From: Clostridium algifaecis
GTDB lineage: Bacteria; Bacillota; Clostridia; Clostridiales; Clostridiaceae
NCBI RefSeq assembly: GCF_017874415.1
Contig: NZ_JAGGLM010000007.1
Location: forward strand, 1 to 64,000
Direction of reading: 5' to 3'
Length of the DNA stretch: 64,000 nt
Shown one piece after another: positions 47,837 through 56,241 of this stretch (its first letter is position 1; each line of letters begins with the position of its first letter). Under the pieces are notes generated by a model. It was given only the letters and a program-made list of their open reading frames with translations, searched no databases and was not told the DNA's origin. The position numbers and the translations under genes were made by a program.

Positions 47837-48235
47837 ATGAAATTTGACAGCAATAATCATTCAGTGTTCTTACTAAACTATCATCTAGTATTGGTTATAA
47901 AGTATAGACGAAAAGTCATAGATGATAAAATATCAAATAGATTAAAGGAAATATTTGAATATATATGCCCTAGATATAATATTACTTTAGAAGAATGGAA
48001 TCACGATTTAGACCACATACATTTACTTTTCCGTGGTAGTCCTAATACAGATATATCAAAATTTATTAATGCTTACAAAAGTGCGAGTAGTAGACTAATA
48101 AAAAAAGAGTTTCCACAGATAAGAAACCAGTTGTGGAAAGAATATTTTTGGTCGAGAAGTTATTGCCTTATAACAACTGGTGATGCTTCAATAGCTATAG
48201 TTAGAAAATATATAGAAAATCAAAGAATGAAATGA
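47837..48235 (+). CDS. tnpA: IS200/IS605 Y1 transposase TnpA
   Basis: The protein has 132 residues from ATG 47837 (AAAGG 11 bases upstream; GTG 47828 is too close to it). The HUH motif is HDLDHIHLLF. The catalytic Tyr is in RKYIENQ near the C-terminus. HSVFLLNYHLVLVIKYRRK is the usual start. It nicks and joins single-stranded DNA at the hairpin ends. All key residues are present, so it may be active. Confidence 0.92.
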   Translation: MKFDSNNHSVFLLNYHLVLVIKYRRKVIDDKISNRLKEIFEYICPRYNITLEEWNHDLDHIHLLFRGSPNTDISKFINAYKSASSRLIKKEFPQIRNQLWKEYFWSRSYCLITTGDASIAIVRKYIENQRMK

Positions 48236-48244
48236 GGTGAGAAA

Positions 48245-49333
48245 ATGTTAAAAGCTTATAAATTCAGATTATACCCAAATCAAGAACAACAAATATATTT
48301 ATCTAAAACATTTGGCTGTACTAGGTTTATATATAACCGAATGTTATCAGATAGAATTAAATCCTATGAAGAAAACAAAGACTTGGATATTAAGCAGATT
48401 AAGTATCCTACACCTGCACAGTATAAAAAAGAATTTGAATGGCTTAAAGAAGTTGATAGTTTAGCTTTAGCAAATGCTCAAATGAATTTAGATAAGGCAT
48501 ATAAAAATTTTTTTAGAGATAAATCAAATGGTTTCCCTAAATTCAAAAGTAAGAAAACTAATTATAACAGTTATACAACCAATAATCAAAATGGTACTGT
48601 GTACATTGAAAATAACCATATTAAAGTGCCTAAATTAAAATCTACGATTAAGATAAAGCAACATAGAAAATTTGTAGGAATAATAAAATCTTGTACTATA
48701 TCTCAAGTGCCAAGTGGTAAATATTACATATCAATATTGGTTGATACTGAAAATATTCAATTACCTAAAACAGATAAAAAAATAGGTGTAGATGTTGGGC
48801 TCAAAGAATTTGCAATATGTTCAGATGGATACAGAGAACCTAATCCAAAGCATCTTAGAAAATCAGAAAAGAAGCTTATCAAACTTCAAAAGGATTTATC
48901 AAGAAAGCAAAAAGGTAGTAACAATAGACGTAAAGCTAGGCTAAAAGTAGCAAAACTACATGAAAAAATATCTAATCAAAGAGCAGATTTCTTAAATAAG
49001 TTATCAATTAAACTAATCAGAGAAAACCAATCTATAGTTATTGAGGACTTAAGAATAAGTAATATGCTAAAGAATCATAAGTTAGCAAAAGCAATAAGCG
49101 AAGCTTCATGGTCAGAATTTAGAAGAATGTTAGAGTATAAGGCTAATTGGTATGGCAGGGAAATAATAATTGCACCATCTAATTATGCTAGTTCTCAATT
49201 ATGTTCAGTTTGTGGGTATAAAAATAAAGAAGTAAAAAATCTAGCACTTAGAGAATTGACATATCCTAAATGTGGAACACACCACAATAAAGATATAAAT
49301 GCTAGTAAAAATCTGCTGAAATTAGCTATATAA
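48245..49333 (+). CDS. tnpB: TnpB RNA-guided nuclease with a lost zinc ligand
   Basis: The protein has 362 residues. The RuvC-like acidic residues are present: Asp in [18 protein letters not shown], Glu in [11 protein letters not shown] and Asp in [14 protein letters not shown]. The zinc ribbon begins LCSVCGYKN, but the second pair reads TYPKCGTHH where the family has TCPxCGTHH: one Cys is Tyr. This could weaken the fold. TnpB proteins use an RNA from the element's right end to cut DNA. The gene begins 10 bases after tnpA; GAGGTGAG precedes it. Confidence 0.9.
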   Translation: MLKAYKFRLYPNQEQQIYLSKTFGCTRFIYNRMLSDRIKSYEENKDLDIKQIKYPTPAQYKKEFEWLKEVDSLALANAQMNLDKAYKNFFRDKSNGFPKFKSKKTNYNSYTTNNQNGTVYIENNHIKVPKLKSTIKIKQHRKFVGIIKSCTISQVPSGKYYISILVDTENIQLPKTDKKIGVDVGLKEFAICSDGYREPNPKHLRKSEKKLIKLQKDLSRKQKGSNNRRKARLKVAKLHEKISNQRADFLNKLSIKLIRENQSIVIEDLRISNMLKNHKLAKAISEASWSEFRRMLEYKANWYGREIIIAPSNYASSQLCSVCGYKNKEVKNLALRELTYPKCGTHHNKDINASKNLLKLAI

Positions 49334-49440
49334 TTTTGGTAATATACTGAGGTTGGAATGACCTTTATAGCTTGGGTAAACTTGTTCCAGTAGGAATATT
49401 GACCAAGAAGCCATCCACTTCTATAAGTGGTGGTAGTTCA
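49334..49440 (+). ncRNA. IS605 right end and probable omega RNA 3' portion
   Basis: After the tnpB stop the sequence holds several small complementary stretches and ends with CCATCCACTT...AAGTGGTGG (49411-49433), the usual right-end hairpin, then TAGTTCA. In characterised relatives the omega RNA spans the tnpB 3' end and right end, with the guide beyond it. Here the guide would start at about 49441 and read into the permease gene. Boundaries are inferred. Confidence 0.5.
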
Positions 49441-50545
49441 CAAATATATAAAATAGCAATGTAAATATTACAAGGCTAACAAAATTATATATGGTAAATT
49501 TAAATAGATATTTTTTTCCATCATATTCCTTAGCATAAAATTTATAAGATATTAAACTGGCGAGTGAAGCAATAATTGTTCCCGTACCACCAATATTTAC
49601 TCCAATCAATATCTCTTTCCAATAATTTGTAAATTTAGATAAAAGTATTGTACAAGGAAGGTTACTAATTAACTGACTAAAAAATATAGATGAAAAATAT
49701 ATATTTGTACTATTTGTTAAAATTCTCCTCATAAAGTTATCAATAATTGTCATATTGGATAAATTGCCTATTGCTATAAAAAAACATACAAAAGTAAGCA
49801 ATAAGAAATAATCTACTTCCTTAAATAATTTTCTTTCTATAATAAAACTAACAAGCAAGGTTATTATAAACGCGACTCTATAGTCAACTACATTGAAAAC
49901 AGAAAGTAGTATAAATATAAATAAACTACAGTAAATAAACACATTTTTTTTATCTTTGATTTTAATTTTATCTAAATGGAATTCCAGATTTATATTTGAA
50001 ATTCTGCAATTAAGAATATACAACCACAATGCTCCTATTGATACGAAAGCTATTGTGACCTTAAAGAAAGGTAATATACCCATTTTAAAAAAGGAAAACA
50101 AATATAGATTCTGTGGATTTCCCATTGGGGTAAGACTACTACCAATATTCACAGCTAAGGTTTCAAAAATTACTATTTTTATTGGATTAAACTTAGCCTT
50201 TTTTGCAACAATCATGGTAAGTGGTACAAAAGTTATTAGGGCCACATCATTTGTTATTAACATTGAAGAAATAAAACATAAGGAAGTTAATATTAATGAA
50301 ACCATTCTAAGACTTTTATGTTTGGTTAATATTTCAACCGCTATCTTATCTAATAATTTTAATCTTTCAAATGCACTTATTATCATCATAAGATTAAACA
50401 TTAATATTAATACCTGGAAATTTATATAATTTAATTTTGGTATAGAAATTATGGAAGTGCAGACCGCTAAAAATAAGGAAATAACGAAAACTATTTCTGT
50501 TTTAAAAATTTGTATGGCATTATTCCATAACTGCTTTACATTCAT
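49421..50545 (-). CDS. SLC13/ArsB-like anion permease, C-terminus altered by IS605
   Basis: The protein has 374 residues with about ten membrane helices. Blocks include ITNDVALITFVPLTMIVA and the family motif NIGSSLTPMGNPQNLYLF, which resembles the GSSLTPIGNPQN of ion/anion permeases. It may carry a dicarboxylate, arsenite or another anion. Its last codons (VNYHHL and TAG) are read from the right-end hairpin of the IS605 element, so the natural stop has been replaced. The start has GGAGGAAT upstream. Confidence 0.75.
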   Translation of the reverse strand: MNVKQLWNNAIQIFKTEIVFVISLFLAVCTSIISIPKLNYINFQVLILMFNLMMIISAFERLKLLDKIAVEILTKHKSLRMVSLILTSLCFISSMLITNDVALITFVPLTMIVAKKAKFNPIKIVIFETLAVNIGSSLTPMGNPQNLYLFSFFKMGILPFFKVTIAFVSIGALWLYILNCRISNINLEFHLDKIKIKDKKNVFIYCSLFIFILLSVFNVVDYRVAFIITLLVSFIIERKLFKEVDYFLLLTFVCFFIAIGNLSNMTIIDNFMRRILTNSTNIYFSSIFFSQLISNLPCTILLSKFTNYWKEILIGVNIGGTGTIIASLASLISYKFYAKEYDGKKYLFKFTIYNFVSLVIFTLLFYIFVNYHHL

Positions 50546-50723
50546 AAAATATTCCTCCGATGGTGATAATAGATTAATTATAACCTATTTTAAATACTAA
50601 GTAAATTTCAAACAACTTATAATTTATTTTATAACACCGTATTATTCAGTTATCAAAGATCATTGTTCGTACTTTAAATTTCGATAGTTAAGACGTAATA
50701 TATTCAAATTTGCTTTAATATTT

Positions 50724-51029
50724 TTGTATGCTATACTGTCTTTAATGTGTATTGTACTCGATTTCTATGATAAAATAAAAGCCTTTGACAAATTGATTAT
50801 AATAATTTCATCATATGCACTATTATTTACTATTGCTTGTTTTTTAGGAGGAGTTGATAATATGGTTGCTTGCTTATTCGTTAACTTTATAACTACTTTT
50901 ATCACGGGAATCAGAGATCAGGTAGAGTACACCTTTTATTCATTCCTGGTATTTTTGTATTACAGATATAAAAAACGCCATAAAATTTTTAAAATAATAC
51001 GGCGTTTCAATAAATTATTAACTTTTTAA
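50724..51029 (+). CDS. Possible small membrane protein
   Basis: A 101-codon frame begins at TTG 50724 without a binding site. Inside, ATG 50862 has GGAGGAG 9 bases upstream and would give 55 residues (MVACLFVNFITTFITG, then YSFLVFLYYRYKKRHK). The product would have one to three hydrophobic segments. ACGCC/GGCGT hairpin arms lie in its last codons. I do not recognise it, and it may not be a gene. Confidence 0.3.
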   Translation: MYAILSLMCIVLDFYDKIKAFDKLIIIISSYALLFTIACFLGGVDNMVACLFVNFITTFITGIRDQVEYTFYSFLVFLYYRYKKRHKIFKIIRRFNKLLTF

Positions 51030-51056
51030 TTGTTACATGAAAAAAGAAAAATGCGT

Positions 51057-51248
51057 TTATATTATTCCTCTTCGATAAAGACAATACCAAATATTAATTA
51101 CTAATGCGATACATGTGATTACTATAATTTCAATTGCTAAAGTCAATGTTATTTTCTGAGAATGTTTATTAATCAAGTAAAATATAATGGCATCATTTAA
51201 TGCAACAACTAATACACCTCTGATAATAAGCTCTTTTAAAATAGTCAT
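51057..51248 (-). CDS. Small two-helix membrane protein
   Basis: The protein has 63 residues; AAAGGTGG precedes the ATG. Two hydrophobic helices (LVVALNDAIIFYLI and LAIEIIVITCIALVINIWYC) are joined by a short charged loop. It has no known motif. The good binding site supports a real gene. Confidence 0.45.
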   Translation of the reverse strand: MTILKELIIRGVLVVALNDAIIFYLINKHSQKITLTLAIEIIVITCIALVINIWYCLYRRGII

Positions 51249-51323
51249 AATATCAGACCACCTTTTTTAAAACATGATAAATGAATCGAACACATAAGTA
51301 GTTTATCAAATTAGGACATAATT

Positions 51324-51510
51324 AATTACAACTGTTTAAATATATTAAATTTACATTTAATAAATCCTATAAGAATACTAGAAAATTATAAGATGTTTTG
51401 CAAAATCTTTAGCATTCTCAAAATCAGTATCATTCGGTCTACCTTTTGCAATTCCGCCAAATAATTTAAATGGTCCAAAAGTATCATAACCTCTACATGC
51501 AAAACTACCA
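51324..51510. repeat. Exact 187-bp direct repeat, copy 1
   Basis: By eye this segment is identical to 55676-55862, at a constant offset of 4352. It includes the last 44 codons of a flavodoxin-like gene and 54 bases beyond its stop. Sequence diverges abruptly on both sides. Confidence 0.9.
51378..51510 (-). pseudogene. Flavodoxin 3' fragment (duplicate)
   Basis: This is the C-terminal 44 codons of a flavodoxin domain protein (CRGYDTFGPFKLFGG, then KGRPNDTDFENAKDFAKHL), identical to the gene at 55730. It is cut off at 51510 by unrelated sequence. It has no start and cannot be functional. Confidence 0.75.
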
Positions 51511-51536
51511 TATTAGCTGTTTTATCAATTTTAGTA

Positions 51537-52571
51537 TTATTCTAGCAGAGATTTTATTCTAGGATCATCTTTTACAAAATCAAGTTTTTTGTCTTTTTTA
51601 ATTCTCATTTTTGCTAAGCTTTCATATTTATCTTTGTTCCAACTATTGGCTGACTTCCATTTTCTATGTTTGTATAGCTTTGACTTCATAGTATCCATAC
51701 TGTCTGCTTCGTTTACCATATTTATAATCATCTCTATAGCTTTTTCTTTATCTTGCTTTTCCTTTGCCAAATATAAATCTAATGCATATTTCTGGTACAA
51801 TCCTAAATCAAACACTTCAACTACACTTTTTGCACGCTCTGTGTATTCTTCTGCCTCATTAAATTTATTTTCTTTTAATAGCATCTCTATTATAAAAAAT
51901 AAAGCTGCCAATGCTTCATGTGCATCATTAAATAATATGTATTCACAAACGTCATAAGCCTCATCAAATTTTCCACTGCTTTCAAGTAGTAGCACATGTT
52001 GAATTTTTTTCTCCGTATCTAGATCCATATCTGGAATTTTATCTAATATTTTTTGAGCTTTTTCATACTCTTTTTTCTCTCTATATATTGCAGATAGTGC
52101 TAACTTTGCCATAGAAGCTGTCTTTTCATTGCCACTTGCTGTTGCAAGTTCAATCCAAGCAATAATTTTCTTCTCATATTTATCCTTTTCTTCCATTGGG
52201 TGTGCAGCTAAAAATAACCTTAATATTGATGCTATTCTGAGGATTAATTCATCACTAATTGAATACTGTTTGATTAAATCGCTACCTCTTTCAAAAGCCT
52301 TTTGAAAACCTTCTTTTGAGGCTATTTCACCAACTTCTTTCCCAAATTTATTAACCTCTGTCTGTGTTAAATTTTCATTAAATGCTAATAGAGTATTAAC
52401 ATCAATTTTCAGAACACGTGCGAGAGGTGATAGCAACGTTATATCTGGATAGGATATTCCATTTTCCCACTTGTTCACTGCCGGTGTACTAATATTTAAA
52501 TAATTAGCAACTTGTTCTTGAGTAAGATTTTCTTTTTTTCTGCAATTTCTAATAACTTCACTTATTCCCAT
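51537..52571 (-). CDS. XRE regulator with TPR-like C-terminal region
   Basis: The protein has 344 residues. Residues 1-60 form a helix-turn-helix (KKENLTQEQVANYLNISTPAV, short of which NKWENGISYPDI follows). The remaining helices look like TPR units (KEYEKAQKILDKIPDM, KENKFNEAEEYTERAKSVV), as in Rgg/PlcR-like sensors, although a peptide partner is not visible. A 10-bp inverted repeat about 30 bases upstream of the start may be its operator. It opens the repeat-flanked island. Confidence 0.8.
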   Translation of the reverse strand: MGISEVIRNCRKKENLTQEQVANYLNISTPAVNKWENGISYPDITLLSPLARVLKIDVNTLLAFNENLTQTEVNKFGKEVGEIASKEGFQKAFERGSDLIKQYSISDELILRIASILRLFLAAHPMEEKDKYEKKIIAWIELATASGNEKTASMAKLALSAIYREKKEYEKAQKILDKIPDMDLDTEKKIQHVLLLESSGKFDEAYDVCEYILFNDAHEALAALFFIIEMLLKENKFNEAEEYTERAKSVVEVFDLGLYQKYALDLYLAKEKQDKEKAIEMIINMVNEADSMDTMKSKLYKHRKWKSANSWNKDKYESLAKMRIKKDKKLDFVKDDPRIKSLLE

Positions 52572-52598
52572 AAAATAAACTCCTTCACTTATCTATAC

Positions 52599-52630
52599 AT
52601 TTAATTAATTTCGACCTCTGTTAATTAAAT
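52599..52630. promoter_or_regulatory. Inverted repeat upstream of the XRE regulator
   Basis: ATTTAATTAA and TTAATTAAAT are perfect inverted arms 12 bases apart, 28 bases before the XRE ATG. It may be an autoregulatory operator; the low complexity of A/T sequence lowers certainty. Confidence 0.35.
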
Positions 52631-53036
52631 CATATCAAAGCTATATAGTTTAAACAATTGAAGTATTTTCATTTTTTATTCGTAAAAATTAACTATTGGT
52701 TAACGTAGTTTTCCTAATAGAATATTCAGGATCTTACTTGTGATACAGTATTTTCACTTGCAAATATAGCCTTGCCAAGGTTATATCAATGGTTAAGGCT
52801 AAAAAACTCCATTATTTATAATGTTGTAAAAGGAGCATCTGTGTTATGTACTAAAAAGTAAATGTTATAATATGGAACTACTATTTATGAAAACATAAAA
52901 ACTGTGTAATATCAGCAAACATATCCATGGACAAATTAACTAAACTATGGTAATTAATATAACAAAAAGGCGCATTGACGATTGATACGTCTTTTAAGAA
53001 TATTACGAAACTTCATATATTATAAGTTAATATTAA
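52631..53036. other. Gene-free gap
   Basis: These 406 bases hold no supported gene. A short inverted repeat TTAAC/GTTAA is at about 52687-52702, and very short frames with stops suggest old coding relics. Nothing further is recognised. Confidence 0.4.
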
Positions 53037-53501
53037 CTATCTCCTTGCTTTGCCAGAAATGTGTTCAATATTAATTTTTATTACTTTAGTTGCTTTACTT
53101 GCATTTTTAATATATTCTTTTCCTTTTTCAATATAATCTGGCGAATATTTATTTAATATTTCTAAAAGAGTTAAACTTTTTTCATCATCAAAAACTTCAA
53201 CTGCCATTCCAAATATAATTACACTCTCATATTTTGTACTAAATTTATCTGGTAGAATACAAGTTTGTCCAACTACACAAAAAGAAACTTTACTATTATT
53301 TAATATATTATCTAATTTATGTCCTTCTGTAGCACCATGAAAATATATTGAGTTATTTATATAAACATAACTTATTGGTACACCATAGGGATATCCATTT
53401 TGACTTATAGTTGATAGTATACCATAATCATTGTTTTTTAAAATTTCAATGACTTCATCATTTTTGAGTTCTCTGTCTCTTCTTCGCATTTTTCTAAACA
53501 T
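53037..53501 (-). CDS. Pyridoxamine 5'-phosphate oxidase-like flavoprotein (Nim type)
   Basis: The protein has 154 residues from ATG 53501, 8 bases after GGAG. The split-barrel FMN fold is indicated by YGILSTISQNGYPYGVPISY, FHGATEGHKLDNI and VSFCVVGQTCILPDKFS, the latter typical of NimA-type 5-nitroimidazole reductases and relatives. It may bind FMN and reduce small molecules; true function is unknown. It follows the radical SAM gene on the same strand after 43 bases and is probably in one operon with it. Confidence 0.8.
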   Translation of the reverse strand: MFRKMRRRDRELKNDEVIEILKNNDYGILSTISQNGYPYGVPISYVYINNSIYFHGATEGHKLDNILNNSKVSFCVVGQTCILPDKFSTKYESVIIFGMAVEVFDDEKSLTLLEILNKYSPDYIEKGKEYIKNASKATKVIKINIEHISGKARR

Positions 53502-53543
53502 ATTCATCACTCCATATCATTTTTAAATTTTATGTTGACTAAT

Positions 53544-54236
53544 TCATATAATATTTAGTAATACTTTTGAAATTTCATCAAGTCTTTCAGTAGATATGCC
53601 AAGTTTTTTCTTAAATCTTTCATCATTCATTCTTTCAGCAATTATCTTATCTGGAGATAATTCAGTAATAATATTTTTTATCTTATTAATAGATTTCTCT
53701 GTATCGTTATAGCCCTTAATAATTGTTACTTCTAAAATAAATTTTCCCTCATATTGTTTATTAAATAAAATCATATTTGAAATATATTCTTCTAATGTAT
53801 ACCCATCAATTGGTCTTTGTATTTTTTGAAAATCTTCTTCTGATATTGCTTTTATCTCCCCAATAATTTCATCACACATATTGGCTATTTTTATATATTC
53901 ATTTCTACCCAGTAAGTACCCATTAGAAAGCAATCTTACAGGCAATCCTTTGCTTTTAATTAGATTAATAATATTACTAATTTTATCATTTACCAAGGCT
54001 TCACCTTTTGAGTTAATAAATACTAAATCTACTTTATTATTTTCTATCATACTTTCGAGTCCTTTTAATGAACTTTCCATTTCCTGAAATGATTGAGGTT
54101 TATCTACTTTGTTATATGACCTTCCAATAGGACAGAATATACAATCAAAGTTACAATACTTTTCAGGAAGTATATTCACTTCCAGTACCCTTTTTCCATC
54201 TTCAATATAAATATCTTTATAACTAAAATTACCCAT
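53544..54236 (-). CDS. Radical SAM protein (COG0731-like)
   Basis: The protein has 230 residues. The cluster motif is CNFDCIFC, Cys-x3-Cys-x2-Cys, preceded by LEVNILPEKY; FINSKGEALVNDKISNII and VRLLSNGYLL follow the usual radical SAM barrel. The lead-in resembles the COG0731 group related to wyosine-type tRNA modification enzymes, but it lacks their extra domains. Its start has AGGAGG upstream, just after the broken B3/4 gene. The substrate is unknown. Confidence 0.8.
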   Translation of the reverse strand: MGNFSYKDIYIEDGKRVLEVNILPEKYCNFDCIFCPIGRSYNKVDKPQSFQEMESSLKGLESMIENNKVDLVFINSKGEALVNDKISNIINLIKSKGLPVRLLSNGYLLGRNEYIKIANMCDEIIGEIKAISEEDFQKIQRPIDGYTLEEYISNMILFNKQYEGKFILEVTIIKGYNDTEKSINKIKNIITELSPDKIIAERMNDERFKKKLGISTERLDEISKVLLNII

Positions 54237-54254
54237 TACCTTATCCTCCTGAAA

Positions 54255-54962
54255 CTACTTTATTAATACTTCTTTATTGTTAATATCAAGAATTGAAATC
54301 TTACATTTTCCACCTAAATTATCCTGCACTGTTTTTGCTAAATCTTTTAAAGCATTCTCAAACGCTTTTAATCTTTTTTCATCAATTAATTCAATGCACA
54401 AAAAAGCATTATTTGTACTTTCAGTGAGTATTGTTCTTACTGCTTCACGCCAATTTAAACATCTGCAAATAGTTCCTTCATCATCTTTATATACAATTTC
54501 ACCTTAATACGGAGGTTCATTTTTATCTGTTCCTAATGTAACAAAATTTTCATTTCCAACTGCCTTAGTCAATAGTATATCACCAACAAATGTATCGATA
54601 TCTTCTCCACCGCAAGGTAAGGCATATCTTAAAGAAATAGAATTGTAAATATCAACTAGCGGATTAATAGTTCCAATATGATTTCCTTTATGAACTCGTT
54701 TTAATAATGCTTCAATAGATGATCTTGCACCTTTCTTTGTTTTAAATTTTTGAAAGGACTCTCTCCATACTTTTATAACTTCGTTGCTGCTGAATTCTGC
54801 ATTCTTGAAATATTTTAAGGCTTCCTTTTCTGAATTATAAATCATATCCTTATATTGATCTTCATCTTTTATAGAGTTATCTATGCCATGACAAATAACA
54901 ACTCCAATTCTTGCATTAGGAAATAATCTCCAAAAGTCATCTTCAATGACAAACTTTTTCAC
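54255..54962 (-). pseudogene. Solo B3/4 (PheT-like) domain protein with in-frame TAA
   Basis: The first 152 codons (54504-54962) carry the B3/4 fold found in the editing part of phenylalanyl-tRNA synthetase beta (ARIGVVICHGID, LVDIYNSISLRYALPCGGED, GTDKNEPPY). A TAA follows, yet the same frame continues with GEIVYKDDEGTICRCLNWRE, AVRTILTESTNNAFLCIELI and so on to TAG at 54255, exactly as in full family proteins of about 235 residues. A single-base change (for example GAA to TAA) explains it. Solo B3/4 proteins (COG3382) have no firm function. Confidence 0.75.
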
Positions 54963-55072
54963 TAAAATTCCTCCTTTATATTAAAATGAGATAGCTGCAT
55001 ATTTTCCACTTATCACTTTTCTTTTGGTAATATTATACTTATCTTTTACTATTTCTAAATTATATACGATTA

Positions 55073-55393
55073 TTAGTCTATTGATGTTAATTTTAGACCA
55101 ACGATCCCAAGAATTATAAATACAATACAAATCATACGTATTACATTAATCGGTTCTTTAAATAAAATAATACCTAAGACTACAGTACCAACAATCCCTA
55201 TACCTGTCCAAATTGCATATGCATTTCCTAGTGGTACTCTTTTTAAAGACAATGATAAAAAATAGAAACTTGCAACCATTCCTATAACAGTTAATATACT
55301 AGGTAATATTTTTGTAAATCCTTGTGAATACTTCAGCCACATTGCCCATCCTACTTCGAAAAAGCCTGCTATAACTAAATAAATCCATTCCAT
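55073..55393 (-). CDS. SMR-family exporter, guanidinium type (Gdx)
   Basis: The protein has 106 residues in four helices. The essential Glu is in IAGFFEVGWAMWLKYS; GNAYAIWTGIGIVGTVVLGI and ICIVFIILGIVGLKL follow. In this family the Gdx/SugE group exports guanidinium. The guanidine-I riboswitch in its leader strongly supports that substrate. GGAGG precedes the ATG. Confidence 0.92.
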   Translation of the reverse strand: MEWIYLVIAGFFEVGWAMWLKYSQGFTKILPSILTVIGMVASFYFLSLSLKRVPLGNAYAIWTGIGIVGTVVLGIILFKEPINVIRMICIVFIILGIVGLKLTSID

Positions 55394-55472
55394 AAACTTT
55401 ACCTCCCTAAATCAGTAGTTAAGATTAGTATATTAATACCTAATGGCTTATTTAAAAGAAGATAAAAATAAA

Positions 55473-55590
55473 AAAGCCTAAGGAAATATTATAAAAATAT
55501 CTCCCAGGCTTTTATCCTTCCGTGTACACAGTTACCTGTGAGTTTTCTCTCGGACCAGCCAGTTATAAACTGCGGAACCCTAGAAAACTA
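55473..55590 (-). ncRNA. Guanidine-I (ykkC) riboswitch with terminator
   Basis: On the minus strand the aptamer runs CTAGGGTTCCGCAG (complement of 55571-55584), CTGGTCCGAGAGAAAAC, ACACGGAAGGATAAAAGCC and GGGAGAT, the ykkC consensus. AAGCCT of a T-tailed terminator at 55473-55510 pairs with AGGCTT formed by the aptamer's 3' end, so ligand binding would prevent termination and switch the SMR gene on. Confidence 0.93.
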
Positions 55591-55675
55591 AACTATATAA
55601 ACTTTTTTTGAAATTTATAAAGCTAGTTTAGCATAGTAGTAGATTTAAGTCAACTTAATTTTTTTCTTCGCAACA

Positions 55676-55862
55676 AATTACAACTGTTTAAATATATTAA
55701 ATTTACATTTAATAAATCCTATAAGAATACTAGAAAATTATAAGATGTTTTGCAAAATCTTTAGCATTCTCAAAATCAGTATCATTCGGTCTACCTTTTG
55801 CAATTCCGCCAAATAATTTAAATGGTCCAAAAGTATCATAACCTCTACATGCAAAACTACCA
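55676..55862. repeat. Exact 187-bp direct repeat, copy 2
   Basis: Identical by eye to 51324-51510. This copy carries the longer flavodoxin gene. The two copies flank 4165 bases holding the XRE, Nim-like, radical SAM, B3/4 and SMR genes. Confidence 0.9.
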
Positions 55863-56092
55863 ATAACCTCAAAATTCTTTTCTTTTAATTTTTGTTCAAC
55901 TAATTTATTATATTTAATTTTTCCTTGCCCACTTGTCGAAAATACAAAGGCTTTTTTGTTAGATATAGTTTGTAGCTTGTCAATTAAATGGAGAATACTT
56001 TTATTTAAATTACCATAATATATACCTGAACCAAAACCTATTAAATCATATTCTCTCAAAATGTTTATATTTACAGTATTTGCTTTAATCAT
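55730..56092 (-). pseudogene. Flavodoxin domain protein lacking its N-terminus
   Basis: The 120-codon frame holds the flavodoxin core (YDLIGFGSGIYYGNLNKSIL, KAFVFSTSGQGKIKYN, CRGYDTFGPFKLFGG). Reading upstream in frame gives KVSEILNAD before ATG 56092, then a stop about 24 bases further. The FMN phosphate loop at the start of the family (about 20-25 residues) is missing. The break lies about 60 bases from an IS66 end, so the gene was probably truncated by that rearrangement. FMN binding is unlikely. Confidence 0.7.
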
Positions 56093-56241
56093 ATCAGCAT
56101 TTAATATTTCGCTTACCTTTAAGGTTTAGGAGAAATTTCAATCTAAATATTTTTTATAATTAATATAAAAAATGTAAACGCCAAATCATGCGTACCAGAT
56201 AAAAATATAGCCGCCATTTTGGCGGCAAATTAAAGTATCAC

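Larger units (their letters stand above)
47721..49440 (+). mobile_element. IS200/IS605-family insertion sequence (tnpA + tnpB)
   Basis: An element of about 1.72 kb with a Y1 transposase gene and a TnpB gene in the same direction, bounded by hairpin ends and without terminal inverted repeats. The left end has a 17-bp hairpin (47726-47770), the right end a hairpin at 49408-49433. The bases before the left end are TTTTAAC; TTTAA-like target motifs are known for some relatives, so this may be the target/TAM. Exact end points are estimated. Confidence 0.8.

Noticed and set aside
51324..55862. Tandem duplication of a full 4352-bp unit
   Set aside because: Only 187 bases are shared; DNA on either side of the two copies is unrelated, so a simple tandem duplication does not explain it.
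53037..56092. Toxin-antitoxin or phage-defence island
   Set aside because: The gene contents (flavoprotein, radical SAM, B3/4, SMR, flavodoxin) match no known defence or toxin family.
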